Origin: Atrichornis clamosus
Lineage: Eukaryota > Chordata > Aves > Passeriformes > Menuridae
Direction of reading: 5' to 3'
DNA length: 64,000 nt
Assembly (NCBI GenBank): GCA_013400975.1
Contig: WBMZ01000270.1
Span: 62,001 to 126,000 of the forward strand
This document shows positions 48,463 through 61,425 of this stretch, one piece after another; the first letter of the stretch is position 1; every line of letters begins with the position of its first letter. The notes beneath the pieces were generated by a model that was not told the DNA's origin, did no database searches, and saw only the letters and a list, made by a program, of their open reading frames with translations. A program made the position numbers and the translations under genes.

Positions 48463-48630
48463 TCGCCTGCCCAGGGAGGTGGTGGAGTCACCATCCCTGG
48501 ACATGTTTAAAACCAGACTGGATGTGGCACTCAGTGACATGATTTAGTTGATGAGGAGGTGGTAGGTCACAGGTTGGACTCGATGATCTCAGAGGTCCTT
48601 TCCAGCCTAGTTAATTCTGTGATTCTGTGA
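48463..48630 (+). mobile_element. CR1 LINE, 3'-end fragment
   Basis: The plus strand has CGCCTGCCCAGGGAGGTGG (end of ORF2, LPREV-like), CCATCCCTGGACATGTTTAAAA, GGTTGGACTCGATGATCTCAGAGG, and the CR1 tail TTCTGTGATTCTGTGA. Only the last ~170 bases of the element remain. Confidence 0.85.
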
Positions 48631-50267
48631 TCATGTAGTTCCTTATAAATATTTGCTACTCAGAAGTACCACTCTTTGGTAGCAAACTAAGCATCTAAAA
48701 TGAGGATTCTTTCAGAGACGGTTGATGAAAATCTAATTTTTCAATTATTCTGAAAAGACACCAATATATGAATAACAATATCACTGGCTTTTTTCTTGCC
48801 AAGTCTTGTAGGGTTTAGCTTCCCATGAAGCCACCTGAAAACATGACTAGGCAGCCCGTGCACAGTGGCATTGTGCCACTTGCTCTGTATCAGGTAGCTC
48901 ACCTGCCTTGCAGCTGTTTTCCCACAAGTCCTGTGTTATAAATGCGAGTTCCACACAGATAGGTTTTACATCCTAAGGCATTTCACGTGGCATTACAAAT
49001 GTGTGTGTGGACAACTAGAAAAAGACGTCAGCATTCACAAGTGATGGGTCAATGATCAATACAGCTAAGGAGGCCAGCGTGTATTTCAGGCGGTCAGCTG
49101 CAAATGGCTCAATTCAAGTGTTGCAACACAGATGCATCCCCGAGGCAGGATGCGTGGAGGGCCTGAATCTTACTGGAGGCTACTGAATCCTGGAGAGATC
49201 CTGCCAAGTATTTACAATGGCATTAGCTCCTGTATTGAAGTAGAGAGTTTAGTTTTGTCAGCTAAACAGAGGTGTCTAAATATCTCTGTTTGTAAATGTG
49301 CCAAGTGCCCTGAAAGGAGGCTTGTTCTGCTTGAAGGCACTGAGGGCTGTTTCAGGTGCTCCAGAGTTCCTGTGGCAGTGTGTGAGTTAGCAGCTCTCTT
49401 TCCTCAGCAAGCCTGACTCTAATCTCTCCCGCCTTCCATCCAAAAAGAATGCTGTGATTTACCATCCCTGCTCCTAGTCCTCCTCCGTACTCACTAGAAG
49501 AGGACCAAGAGCATTGTACATAAAAACCTAGTGAGAAACTGTTTTCCAGGTAACTCTTGGGAATATGTCTGTGCATTGCTTATCAGACACTGCACACAGC
49601 TGGCTCCTGGATTATGAATAGCTGCTGGAGAAGTCAAGCAACAGGTTATTTTAGGAAATGTTCTTGTTAGCTTACACCAAAGCTACTTGTTATTGGACAT
49701 TTCCCAGCCCCAGATGTAGGATATGTAACTGGAGTTCAGCCGGTCTAATGTTTTTCACCAAAAATAAGTCAATTCTGGCATGTTTTTTGAGAAATGGGGA
49801 GGCAACTGAGTCAACTATGAAAATGTTACATCACTGACTACAATTGCTACTGGTTTTTCTTGTCATTTTAATACAAACATTTTTCACAGAAGCACCTCCA
49901 TCTTGACTATCCCATTTCCCCATGTTAAAGTAAGACCACCCCACAAGTAAAACCACACACCAAATAGGACTCCTAGGACTTTTGTCCTTCCTCAGTTCAT
50001 AAATCTGATGCCTCTGCACTTTTAGTCCTCTCAAATGATCTCCATCTTCACTGATGTGAGGGAAAGAATAACACGAGGATCCTCCTTCATATAGTTGTCA
50101 GCTCCCGTGCAAAAGTGGGATAGATCTGTTTTTTCCAGATGCAGTGAGGCCCAAAAGTTTATGAGTTGGTCTGAAGCAGATTGTTTAGAGCAGACTGACT
50201 ATTCATACAGTTCTCATTATTAACTAGTGACCCTTGGAGTACCTCCGAGTTTGGGGTTTTTCTAAGG
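48631..50267. other. Unique DNA, no gene seen
   Basis: Somewhat less AT-rich than average. The frame 49132-49416 (94 codons) has six cysteines but no known domain pattern and no neighbouring exon signals that I can defend. Confidence 0.5.
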
Positions 50268-50695
50268 GTTTTTCTGAGGGCATCTCTGCTATGAAGACAG
50301 GCTGAGAAGGTTGATCTTGTTCAGCCTGGAGAAGACCAGGCCCTGGGGACACTTGATTCCTTCCACTACTTAAAGGGAGCCTACAAGAAGGCTGGAGAGG
50401 GACCTTTTATACAGACAGACAGTGACAGGACAAGGGATAACGGTTTTAAATTGAAAGGAGGCAGGGTTAGATTAGATGTTGGGAGGAAATTCTTCACTGT
50501 GAGGGTGGTGAGGCACCGGAACAGGTTACCCAGAGAAGCTGTGAATGCCCCATCCCTGGAAGTGTTCTAGGCCAGGCTGGATGGGGCTCTGAGCAATCTG
50601 TTCTAGTGGAAAGTGTCCCTGCCCATGATGGCGGGATGGAATTAGATGGTCCATAAGGTCCCTTCCAACCCAAACCATTTTATGATTCTATCATA
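50268..50695 (+). mobile_element. CR1 LINE, 3' portion
   Basis: The sequence runs from CTATGAAGACAGGCTGAGAAGG and TTGTTCAGCCTGGAGAAG through AGATTAGATGTTGGGAGGAAATTC and GGTGAGGCACCGGAACAGGTT. It ends at CCTTCCAACCCAAACCATTTTATGATTCTATCA, the classic CR1 end. It is on the plus strand, about 430 bases long and 5'-truncated. The ORF2 C-terminus is interrupted. This is a different subfamily from the 46.3-kb copy. Confidence 0.88.
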
Positions 50696-51147
50696 CATAC
50701 AAGGAGAACCCTCTCCTCAGTGTCCACTGAGGGATTCAGTTTTGCTCTCATGCCATAAGTTGCCAAGGTACACAAACCATCAAAGTATTAAGCATTATGC
50801 ACAGCATGCTTCACATCACTGAATTTTGTCCCTCTGCATCTTTCCTTTTTACTCAATTGTTTGCTGTTCCCTAGAAAGAAACAAATTAGCACTTTAACCA
50901 AGAACCATGGAAAATATATTTTAATAGCACCATTAAAGAAGTGCCTTGGTTTACACTGAAAAATACTTGTCTCAGATTTATTTTCAGGGTTTTTTTTCAA
51001 AACCAAAAGTCTTGATTCAAAATGCAATATGTTTTCATCACATGAAATATTTATCTTTCCCTCCATTATACTTTTCCCTTTCTTTTAATTTCATGGTACA
51101 GTACTATTTTCAGAAACTGCATACTTGTAAGAATGGTTCAGAAATTT

Positions 51148-51164
51148 AAAAAAAAAAAAAAAAA
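51148..51164 (+). repeat. Poly-A tract (17 A)
   Basis: An uninterrupted A-run. No upstream element body or flanking duplication is visible, so it is annotated as a simple homopolymer. Confidence 0.85.
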
Positions 51165-54100
51165 TCCAAACCAGGAAAATGGTATTTTCCCTACAAAAAC
51201 ATAACTTACTTGCCCAAAGCCAGCAAAGTATCTCTAGGTGTTGCAAAATATAATGACTGTGCTCTGGAAAGCCAAGTTACAATGCAGCTTATTGACATAT
51301 TTAGGGATATGAAACTGCATTATGAAAGCAACATGAAGTAATAAAAATATCAGGTTATCTGTATTAGAATGAGTCGCAGAAAAACGTAATCATGAGGTGA
51401 GTGTTTCTGTTGGGTTTAGATCTTGGGCTTCATGAAGCTTGCTGACAATATCTTACTATTTCAGTAGCAACTCTATAGAGCAGGATTCACAAACTTCACT
51501 ACAGGGCAATCAAGTGTGTTTAGGAGACAGAATGAAAATTCAATGTGACCATGGGCAACTCTAAATTATGCAATCTTCACTTTATCCCAGATGCTGCTAG
51601 AGGAATTTCTCTTTTGTTTAATATCAACATTTTCCCCTTGACTTCACTCACTGTAGTCACATGTAATCATGTCAACATTAAAATATAGATGGCTAAACTA
51701 CTTTTTGTGTTTATCCACAGTAGTCAAGGATTAACAAAGTGGTACAAAATTGTGTAAATCAAGTAAATGAATCAGACTGCACAGTATCTCTAGGATAGAT
51801 CAAATCTTTTACAGGATATTATTCAATAAATGGCATGGGAATAATCTGTTTAACCTGCATTATCCTTCATACGCTTCAAAACCCTATGTTGCCTCCACTG
51901 GTAAAAAACCAAAGAAAATATGGAGGTATTCCAGAATGCCACTACAGTCAATAACTGGCCAGAAAGCAGGACTACCTGTCCAGTCCAAATCAGACTGAAA
52001 TAAAAATGTATGAAATTTCACCAAAAAAAGTAATTTCTGCACTTCTGACAGGAAATGTAACCCCAGGGCTCTCTGCAGCTGTTCCATGAAATTGATATTC
52101 TTTGTAGTTTCACCAAACAGCAACTTGGAATCCCAGGCTCTATCTACAGCTGTAGGAAAAACAAAGAGACTAAATGAGCTGCTCTAACCTGTGACACTAC
52201 CACAAGCAAGTTTGATACTGTGTGCAATGTACCATTGCTGTCCTGGTTCAAAGTCACGATGTTTACCATATGTGCCTGTTTATTTTTCCAGCAAATGCTT
52301 TCTCATGGTTCATTTTTCTGGTACAAGTAACATATCACTTTGTATAACATAATCTTATTTACCTGGGTTTTCTACTTACTTCTAAATAATATTTTAAAAA
52401 TCAGTCATTTATTACATTTTCTTATTTGATTTATTTATTATAAACCATGCAAGACCATCAGCTTGTTCATTGTTTGTAGCAAAAGGACTCTTTTCTTTCA
52501 TTTTAGTCCAACTGTAACTTCTGCCTGAAATTTAATTTTTTGTGTGCTCTCATTAATATTCAAAAAGGCTGTTCACTGCAGGCAAGGTTTAAAGCCTATA
52601 TAATTACAATTTTTCTCTCAATATTCTACAGAACACAAGACAATTTGAGAAAATAAAACCAGACCTTGATGTATTGCAACCATTTATCACTTTTAAATTC
52701 TCTTTATTTCTCAAGTGAAGGAAATGTAAATCAAAATTAAGGCACAGTGCTGGCAAATTGTGCCAGTCTTCAGTTCCTCAGAGCTCAGCACCCCGTGGTT
52801 TGAGAGTACTGAAAAATGGCTACTGCATACCAAAAGTAGGAGGAGGTCCCTGTGTTCCTATGCTATTAGCATAATTCTGCATTGCAGGTCTTTTTTGTAC
52901 TGTGGTTGAATCAATAAATTTATGAAGTTCTGGAGGAAGCAGAAATCCACCCATCCCTCTTAAGGAGCTGCAATGCAACCACTAAGGTACAGAGCCTCTG
53001 GTTTGGTTTTGCTTTCCTGGCATCGAGCTTTAACCGGCTTAGCTTTCTTTTGACTCCAAGCCATGAGAGTCTGGGCAAAGGCCCCTTTTCCCAGTCCCCC
53101 CGTCCTTTGTGCACCCTTGATGGATGGGGCATTCTACCAGGAAGGAGATGACATGGGCTTGAGTCTCTCAAGCTGGAAACACAGATATGGTCTCTTGTCT
53201 TTTTGTGACAGTGGCACCGTCACCATCTCCTCCAGTGTGAGTTTACCCTCCTTCATTGTTGTTTGGCAGTTCCTCACATAACCTCGTACATTTTTGAACA
53301 GCCCTTTTGAGACATTATCTCTTTCTGTGTGCTGTATCTGAAGCATAGGTAGCTATGTGACATGTAGGTATGAGATTCAGAGTGGAAATAAAACCCTGGA
53401 CTAATATACCTAGTCTTTCATGAGAAAGCTCAATTAGCATACTAAATTCGGATCATCCTCTGCTTATAGAAGCAGACTGGTAATACACAGATGGCAGCTG
53501 AAATATTTCCCCTTTTTCTACTTTTAGGGGTATTCTATAAGAAATTGCTCTGCTTAATAAGCACTATTTTAAAACTGTACAGTTAGGTGGTATGGAATCA
53601 GATCCTCATGCTTGGAAATTAATTATTGATTTTAATTTTAAATACCTAAGACACTGGCTTCTGCACTATGCTACTTCCAAACTGTGCAACATCATTCTCT
53701 TATATGTTTTCTCAAAATATTAGCAAGGTGAAACGACAGCCATACTGTTCTGCAAATGTCCTGAATCCATTTTTCCTCCTTGCTGCTCCCTATTTTGACT
53801 CCAGGTCTCAATGTCTTCACAGATTGATGCAATGTTTCATAATTAGAGCTACATTTACCTCTTACCACATTGAAAATGTGTCAATTATTATGTCTACCAT
53901 AAAAATATCTGCCATCATTCAGTGCTCTTGGAAACCTGAGCAACTGACCATGCTTGACTTTGTCAGCAACCTGGAGAATCAAAGCCAGTTTAAAGATTGC
54001 TCATTGGCTGTTTTAACTCTTGCTTCACTTAAGACAACATATTGGGGACTGCATTATTTTCAGTCATAAGCAGTACTCAAAATATTGCATTTTATTTTGC

Positions 54101-54441
54101 TTAGTTGTTTTTCCTTGGTGCAATCTTTCTGTATTTAGTGGTAGTTCTCTTTTATAACTATGACTAATACGTGGTAATTTTGGAGCTCTATGAATGCTCA
54201 AATATAGCCAAGACATCTCAGCCATGGATTATGTGTAACTATTCCAACTGAAAGGGTTATAAATGTTGCAATGGAAGCATAACCAGATTCCACTGCTTTA
54301 TCTTGCTCCTTCCACACGTGAAATGTGAGTAATGAATCTTCAGTGTTGGCTGTGGATGCTGGCTTTGGTAACAACATATGGATTAGACAGCACTACGTGA
54401 GTAGTATTTCCATGTCTCCATGGCTGGTCAAGGACTTCATA

Positions 54442-54458
54442 GTTTCCATAGTGGAAAC
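54442..54458. repeat. 7-bp perfect inverted repeat
   Basis: GTTTCCA, loop TAG, TGGAAAC. The TGGAAA half-sites match NFAT core motifs, so a binding role is possible but unsupported by anything else here. Confidence 0.6.
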
Positions 54459-56920
54459 AGGATGGAACCTGTCCCTCTGGCTTCAGAAATCATAAAGGTC
54501 TTCAGCTTTCAAACATTAAACTCCAATACTCACTGATCATTTCCCACCATACCATAATAATAACATGACAGAATTAAGGATGCTACAGGGACAGAGTATA
54601 TATCTGAAACTTGCTTGAAAGCAGGTTAGTGGGTTGATTGGCCTTCTGCTGTTTTTCCTTGGGCATCATGGAAACACCTCCCCAGAGGCACTTGCCTCAT
54701 TGACCAACTTTCAGGCCTTTGGGAATGAAAGAGTGTGCAGGAACACCCTCAGGAATTTCCTGGCACCTCAAACATCCATGTCCCCAGACTTCCTGCCTTT
54801 TTAAGTATCTGAAGGTTAGAGACCTGGCACACAAGTTCAAGTTAATAAAATATTAAATTAAATTAGCACAACTGGAATTCTCTTTATGTCTTTTTTTTTT
54901 AATTTAATTTGACCTTTACTCCCAACTTAGAGACAGAGGTCTTTAAAAATTAAAGTTTAATTATTCTGAAGAATAGAAGTACTATATTGCAGCAAACTCT
55001 AGCAATATGTGTTAAAGTACAACAATATATTAAACAGCAGCACTGTATCCTCCTTATCAAGGATAAAGTAATTACGTAAAAAAACACCTTACTTAACTAT
55101 TAAATAGTTGTCTAAAAAAATTCTATCCACTACTGGGCAATGATGATGAATTTCTTAATTTAGTGTTTTAGTTTTCTATACCCCTGACACTTTGTGAATT
55201 ATTTTTATGGAGTTTAGAACTAATATCAGAAGGGAAAAAAATTAATATATGCTTTATTGAATCTTGTGTACACGGAGCCTCTAAAAATACTCATAGCTTG
55301 CCTGAAAATAGCTAGGGTTCAATACATTAAAAATATTGAAAATTATTGATATGTTTGGATAAAACCATAATTCTTTTAACTTTCAAATATCAGTTACTGT
55401 GAGAATATTTTAAAAGTTACATAAACACTAATAAATGCTATGAGAAATGAATGCCAGGGTAAAATATGGAAGTGAATACTCTGTCGTTGCAGAGCATTCT
55501 TTTTGTGCTGAAAGCATTTCAAGATGCAAAGTCGTTTTTCTTATCTGGCATGAATTCCGTTTCAAAGGAAGTTGAAATATCTAGTAGAAAATACAGTGAA
55601 AGATTGTTTCTGCTCACTGTAACTTCTGTCCCTTCTAGCCTGAAGTCATGACAGACTTTTCAAAATATACTTTGATGGTAATATAGAGCATCTTTATAGG
55701 TCAACTGACACAGGCATGAAGAAAGAATTTAAAGCTACTTATTGCAAAACTAATTGGTTTGTGAAAGTTAATAGTTTAACTATTGACAAAAGAACACTGA
55801 TCAAAGAACACCGTGAAATCAATGAGTTGTTTTTAAAAGGTAGCACAGAGACAAGCATAATAAATAAAACAACATTGGCAGTAAATCATGTTAACATCAA
55901 AGATGTCATCTGAGACTGAAAGAGCAATGACATTAGAAATAATAACATAGCAATTATGTTGTAAGGAGCTGCAGATGTGTAGTGAAGGATGATAACAGCT
56001 TTGCACTTCTGTAGTACTTTTCATTGTAGGAATTTAATTTATTTTAAAAACCCCACACTGCTCTACCTATTTTGTAGATGAAAGTGGGATTCAAGTTATG
56101 TATATACTGGATACATTTCTGCATGGATAAAGATAAAACTGTATGGGATGGATCTTCAAGAAGAGGTCTCTACCTTGAGTCATCTGGGCCCTTTCTGCAG
56201 TTAATGGAGGAAAATAGGAACAAGATGATTAATCTTACTTGTCTGACAAACTGACAAAAACTATAAAATTAAGATGTAGTTACAATTTTTGAAGAGGAGC
56301 ACTTTCAAAATGTTTATTTACTGTATGAAAAGAAGCTGAGGTCCTTACTCTGGATGCTAGTGCCTACATCGCAGAAGCTCCAGAGTCCAAGGATGTCAGG
56401 TGCAGATGTCAGCCTCAGGTGCAAGAGCTCAAATATCAATCACAAGGCATGAAATACACCAGAAAACTTCTGAGAAAACTACAGCCCTTCTTGGATCTGT
56501 CTGGCTTTAAAATTTTATCTGTTAAAGCAGTGCAGAGGGAAGAATAAAAGTCCATTCTCTGATGGTGTTTAGTATTAAGTATGGGGAAGCCTTAAGAGAT
56601 GAATATCCAGTTATCATCTGAGAAAGAACAAAATATTCTTTTACATTACTGATCAATATTTTGATTTATCAGCTTGTTTAACAGCCTTGCTGAGACTATT
56701 AAGGACTAAAAAGATAGGAACTGCTAAAACTGTTTTCAATTTTTCTTTTTCCTCTAAGGGAAAATTTAATTTTAATACATGTTTTTACATGTATGTACAC
56801 TGAGCTCAGGTTGTTTTAACAAAATGAGACAATCATCTTAAATTCAAATTGTTTTCCAAATACTTTTCACTCATACCACGTAACATCATCCATTTCTTCT
56901 AGGGGATCAAGACTTTTTTT

Positions 56921-56950
56921 GTGTATATATGTGTGTGTGTGTGTATGTGT
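56921..56950 (+). repeat. TG/TA microsatellite
   Basis: GTGTATATAT followed by a (GT) run and GTATGTGT. A simple alternating purine-pyrimidine tract, likely length-polymorphic. Confidence 0.9.
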
Positions 56951-57590
56951 CTTGCCTTAGAAATATATTTTTGGTAAAGATTTTTGAAATACAGGACCTC
57001 AAGGGTAAACTTTTGCTCTCTGTCTTCTTTTTCTGCAGTAACATTTTCAAATATTATAATGAGATATATAATCTGTTGTTTTATTTAATTTTTAAGATGA
57101 AGTTAATATTTTCATCCTCATAATTAGACCTTGGACTGGAGGTTCCCTGGATATTTTCCTCTCTAACTAAACTTTTTTTTCCTCTCTGCGTTATGTTATT
57201 GTTACTAAAAAACTCCTAAGCCTGTTATGGTCAGAGTTATACAATCTCATAACTTGAACAATTACACAGCATACTCTGAAAATTTAACCTTACTACCAAA
57301 AGACTATCTCTTTTTTAACCTGTTGATTTAAATGTCAGAACCGTGACCAAGACACACTTCAGTTTTAAGACAGATGTTTTCCTCCACTACTAAAGCACGA
57401 GAAAATAAATGTAACGAAAATAAGCTCATTCTAAATGAAAAACATAAAGAAAAGGGAGAGTACGTTTCATGCTGGGATATATGAAAATGAATGTTAGCTT
57501 TCATACTGTTCATTTTAAATGTGAAAGAAGAAGAAAAAAGAAAGATACAGAAATGCCTAACAGAAACACTGTGACAAAGATGCTCTTTTA

Positions 57591-57623
57591 GGCAAGGCAA
57601 GGCAAGGCAAGGCAAGGCAAGGC
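57591..57623 (+). repeat. GGCAA pentanucleotide microsatellite
   Basis: Six full GGCAA units plus GGC, with no interruption. It explains the LALPCLALPC-like repeat in the minus-strand frame 57328-57663, which is therefore not a real protein. Confidence 0.95.
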
Positions 57624-58751
57624 GGAACAGTGTTCTACGGAGCAGAGGTCCATTACCGATCATAATACGAACAAAAGATATATAAACTTATTAATTCTCA
57701 TTAATTAATATCTTCTCATTAAGATATATGACTGTCATTAAAAAGGTGTTTTTAGGCTGAGACAATATTTTGCCCATACTTATCTGGGAACAATCCCAAG
57801 GCTCCCAGAGACAATACACACAATTTCAGTGTGTCCAAAACACCCTCCTTCCCTCCTTGCCCCCTGCTGTATTTATGTGTAGCTCAGAACACTCACTGGC
57901 TCTTTTCTCTTTGCCTAGGGTGGGAATTTAGGCAAGACGTTAAGAAAATTAATGAACATTGTCAATAGTGTAGATTTTCTTGTCATAATATCCTTCTGAA
58001 AGATCAAACAGAATACAAAATGTTTGAAGAATTCTAAGTACTTCTTTAATAGGAGCATGCATAATGGCCGAATTTCTTTTTACTAGTTAAATGTTCAGGA
58101 AAATTTCAAAAATTGAGGCCATTGGGTAATACAAGAAAAAATAAGACCTTGAATGAAAATGAAGAATAGTTAAATTGCAGTGAATAAGTAAGTGGGTATT
58201 GCCTTGACTAGGAACTGAACAAGGAGTTTTGCTTTAAAATGCAGGTGTCTGACACCTTTGATAATGGTAACAGATACTCATCACAATGGCAGATCAACAA
58301 CTGATTATTATGCACTTACTGTAAGTCACTGTAATTCAGATTTGTCAACTACTAGAAAACAACAAGAAAACAAGAAAGTTTAAACAAGGAATTAAGTGAT
58401 AAAATTCCCATTTAGGTATCTACATGGAAGCCTTCAGTATCCATCACATACTTGTAGTTATATGTGTGCTTAATTAGCATGTGAAATTATAACATGTACA
58501 TGCTGTCTCTTACTTTGATATTTACTCAGTAGGAAAGACTTTCCTGGCCCAGTTGGTTGAGTCAGTGCTGAGCTGCTCTGCAAAGCAACAAATCCCATCT
58601 GAAAGCGTGGGTATGGAGAGGTCACTGGTGGTCCTGGAGGAGCACAGTCTGGTCTTGGTGACACAACTCTAGGAGTGGCAACGTTGTCAGGAAGTGCACA
58701 TTGCTAAGTACTTTTAATCAGATTCTCTGGGAGACATTTCTAGCTCTCCTG

Positions 58752-59376
58752 TGGCTTTTTAGCCCCTAGAAATCAAAAGCCAAGCAAGGTTACGTAATGA
58801 AATACGGTTACCGATTTAATGAAGGTCTCTCCAGGTGCACAACAGGCCAAAAATGTGCAGAAGATGCCCACAGAGATGCACACGTGACATAGAGCAAGTA
58901 CAGTTTTATAACTTTACCAATTAGCAAAACTGACAAGAGTCTCCAATTAGAAACATAGGTAATGAAGTAATTGACAAGAACCCCCAGTTAGGAACACAGG
59001 TGATTAAGTAATTCCTCCCTTGGCTCAGCCCTCTCCGAGGTCTCCCTCCCTTGGTAACTGTTATGAGAAAGTGTCTCAATAAGGTATTAGTTGTTAGGAG
59101 AAAAGTGTCTCTCTTTGCCATTTGTTATGAGAAATATCTCTGGGAGGTGCCTACTGTTTATGGGAAAGTATACTGGGAAGGTGTCTTGTCCTAGGTTCTC
59201 AGAAGAAGCTTAGACGAGGCATGGCCCTCAGGAGTTTCTGTATCTAATAGGAAAAGTACTGAGGTTCTGAAGTCAGGAAACTATAACTATATAATAACAT
59301 ACGAATATATATATGAAGAATAAAAGTAAAAATCATTTTGGCATCACTCTTGTCTCTAATATACTGAATCTAAACA
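58752..59376 (-). mobile_element. Probable solo LTR, minus strand, ERV1-like
   Basis: Read on the minus strand, the region has TATAAAACTG (plus 58901-58910) followed about 90 bases later by ATTAAA (plus 58816-58821) and a short tail ending AAAAAGCCA, the order expected of an LTR. If the ends are TGTTTAG (at 59376) and AAGCCA (at 58752), the element is 625 bp and is flanked by CCTG at 58748-58751 and 59377-59380. A 4-bp duplication is typical of class I (ERV1) integrases. A second pairing (TCAC at 58622-58625 and 59344-59347) also fits TG/CA ends, so the boundaries are uncertain. No retroviral genes flank it. The body has several short repeated phrases such as GTTATGAGAAA and GTTAGGAGAAA. Confidence 0.45.
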
Positions 59377-59380
59377 CCTG

Positions 59381-61199
59381 CAATCTAGTCCTGAGCTTGT
59401 GAGAACATGAAAATTCCAGCAGGCTGTGGTAATAGCTGAGCTTTCCTGTTTTAAATTCAGCCGAGAGATTTGGCACCTAAAATTTAGCTTCCCAAGAGGT
59501 TTCAAAGATTCTGCAAAAGCAAAATGGCTGAAGAGAAAGTTCCCAAAACTCATCTGTCATATTTGTACAACTGTCAAGATGTACTGACAATAGAAGGAAT
59601 GTATTTCCTGGATGAAAATGGAGAACAGGCAGCATTTTAAATAAGGGTAATAGCTTCACAGATGGTGGATATCATATACCACATGAGTTAATGAATGTCA
59701 GATAATCTGAAGTGACAATACAAACTGATGCTTGTACTCCATTTCACATTAAGAAATGCATAGTATTTTCATAGAAATAGGTAATTATTATTATACACTA
59801 TATGTTCATTTTAATTCTATAAGGGGGGAAGGAATATGCAGCTATGGCACAGCTGACTTTAATTTCAGGATTAAAAAGAGCATCTTGAAGTCTTAAAGAA
59901 TTAGTTAAATTTTGTTCTTAAAAAAAAATCAAACCAACTACTATGAAAGCCTCATAGTGGAAACATTTTAGCATGTGACATGCTTCAGGCATAGTCTAAT
60001 TTCTGTTTGACATTTTCCAGAGGTCTTAAGAGTGACATGACTGACACGCTCCACAGTAGAAAAAGGAGCTTGAAATAAACCTCTATTTTATTAAGTGCCA
60101 TTAAAAACAAAAGAGTTGATTGTACTTTACTCTGTATAGTTCCTAAAACACAACCCGGTGAAGCCTGCTCCCTGTCAGGGTACTGAGATCCCTGCCTCAT
60201 CCTCCCTGAAGAACAAGGTTAGGCGACAGTCTGTGTGCATTAGTCTTAAGAGGTGTTTTGAGATGCTGTATTTAAGCTATTCTCATGTGGAAATCCCTTT
60301 GCTATTTATCTGAATAGTGCTGAGTTGTTATTGGTTTTAATTAACCAGTTTCCTGGTTTTTCTTTTTAATTTTTTTTTGAAGTGTCTTCCTAAAGAATTA
60401 GGGGTTTTGCTTGGATAACCCAAGTAAACTCCATTAGCAAAATTTTGATAATTAATCAGTATGAACAGAAACAACCTAATGAAACAAAAGCGTTTTCTAA
60501 GTTATACAAAGGTTCATGAGTACCATATCTCTTTAGTTACTGGGAATAATATCTGTGAATCCAAGATGTGAGATTAATTTCACTGAATCAGTGGCAAAGA
60601 TAATTATTTTTGTTGCTCCTGACATGCAAAACCTTACTGCCTACTTTTTTTCTGGTTTACACTTATAACTTCTTTAAGACAGCAAAATAAAATGACTAGC
60701 AGGTGTTAAAAGTAAATATTCCCTAACATACCTGCTAAAATATTAAATAACCATTTGTCAACAATTTCTATTGGTATTATAAGACCTCTAATGCATGCAT
60801 TTATGTAGTTTGTGCATGTTTACATGCCATACAATACAATTTGTCTTCAATTTTGTCTGCTTGTACTTCAACAATCTTATATTTTCATGTATTTAAAATA
60901 TCAAAACAGTCACAATGACTTTCCAAATATTTTATGAAAATCTTTTAGGACTTGATAGATATAAGCACAAATCCTTGATATTTACCGTGTTGAGAGATGT
61001 ACATCACAGTGTCAAAACATCACCACATTCCTTTGAACAAAGTCAACAGTGCTACAGATTGAAAGGGCACAGTACCTTTTTACACATTCCCTAAGTAATA
61101 AAAATTTTCTAGTGTCCAAGGCACATCATTCCTCCTGCACGTCATTCCAAGAAACACAACAGTCACTGAGCTGTTACTTCAAGCATGAAGATGATGAAA
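59381..61199. other. AT-rich unique DNA, possible conserved block
   Basis: No gene or repeat family is recognised. The span 60280-60480 is smooth AT-rich sequence with TTAATTAA and ATAATTAAT cores, a look shared with conserved non-coding elements. Confidence 0.5.
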
Positions 61200-61425
61200 G
61201 CAGAGTGATAGGACAAGGGGGAATGGTTTTAAAGCAAAAGAGGAGAGATTTAGATTAGATGTGAAGAAGAAATTCTTTACTGTGAGGATGATGAGGCACT
61301 GGAACAGGTTTTCCAGAGAAGCTGTGGATGCCCCATCCCTGTAAGTGTTCAAGGCCAGGCTGGGTGCCGCTTTGAGCAACCTGGTTGTAGCAGGATATCC
61401 CTGCCTGAAGTGGGGATAAAACAAC
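61200..61425 (+). mobile_element. CR1 LINE, fragment lacking its 3' tail
   Basis: The plus strand has GTGATAGGACAAGGGGGAATGG, TTTAGATTAGATGTGAAGAAG, AGGCACTGGAACAGG and GATGCCCCATCCCTG, followed by GAGCAACCTGGTTGTAGCAGG. These are the end of ORF2 and the start of the 3' UTR. The match fades after about 61425, without the usual ATTCTATGATTCTATGA tail. The 5' side is also truncated. Confidence 0.8.

Larger units (their letters stand above)
50696..58747. other. AT-rich unique DNA, no gene seen
   Basis: About 8 kb with only simple repeats (listed separately). The frame at 53668-54069 (133 codons) is the longest outside repeats and the CpG island, but it has no domain, signal or codon pattern I can point to. 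A GC-richer patch at 52920-53280 has frames on both strands and no assignable product. Confidence 0.5.

Noticed and set aside
52236..52260. TTGCTGTCCTGGTTC, similar to the start of some bird LTRs
   Set aside because: The similarity ends after about 12 bases, with no TATA, polyadenylation signal or matching end downstream.
53215..53260. Resemblance to an immunoglobulin heavy-chain J segment end (GGCACCGTCACCATCTCCTCCAG then TGTGAGT)
   Set aside because: A real J segment needs an upstream recombination signal and the WGxG motif. Neither is present, and the donor is off by two bases. Chance similarity.
53668..54069. 133-codon open frame on the plus strand
   Set aside because: No domain, signal peptide or homologue that I recognise. 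It is isolated in AT-rich DNA with no defensible splice or promoter context.
57328..57663. 111-codon minus-strand frame with a repeated LALPC segment
   Set aside because: The repeat is just the GGCAA microsatellite translated, and the rest is unrecognisable.
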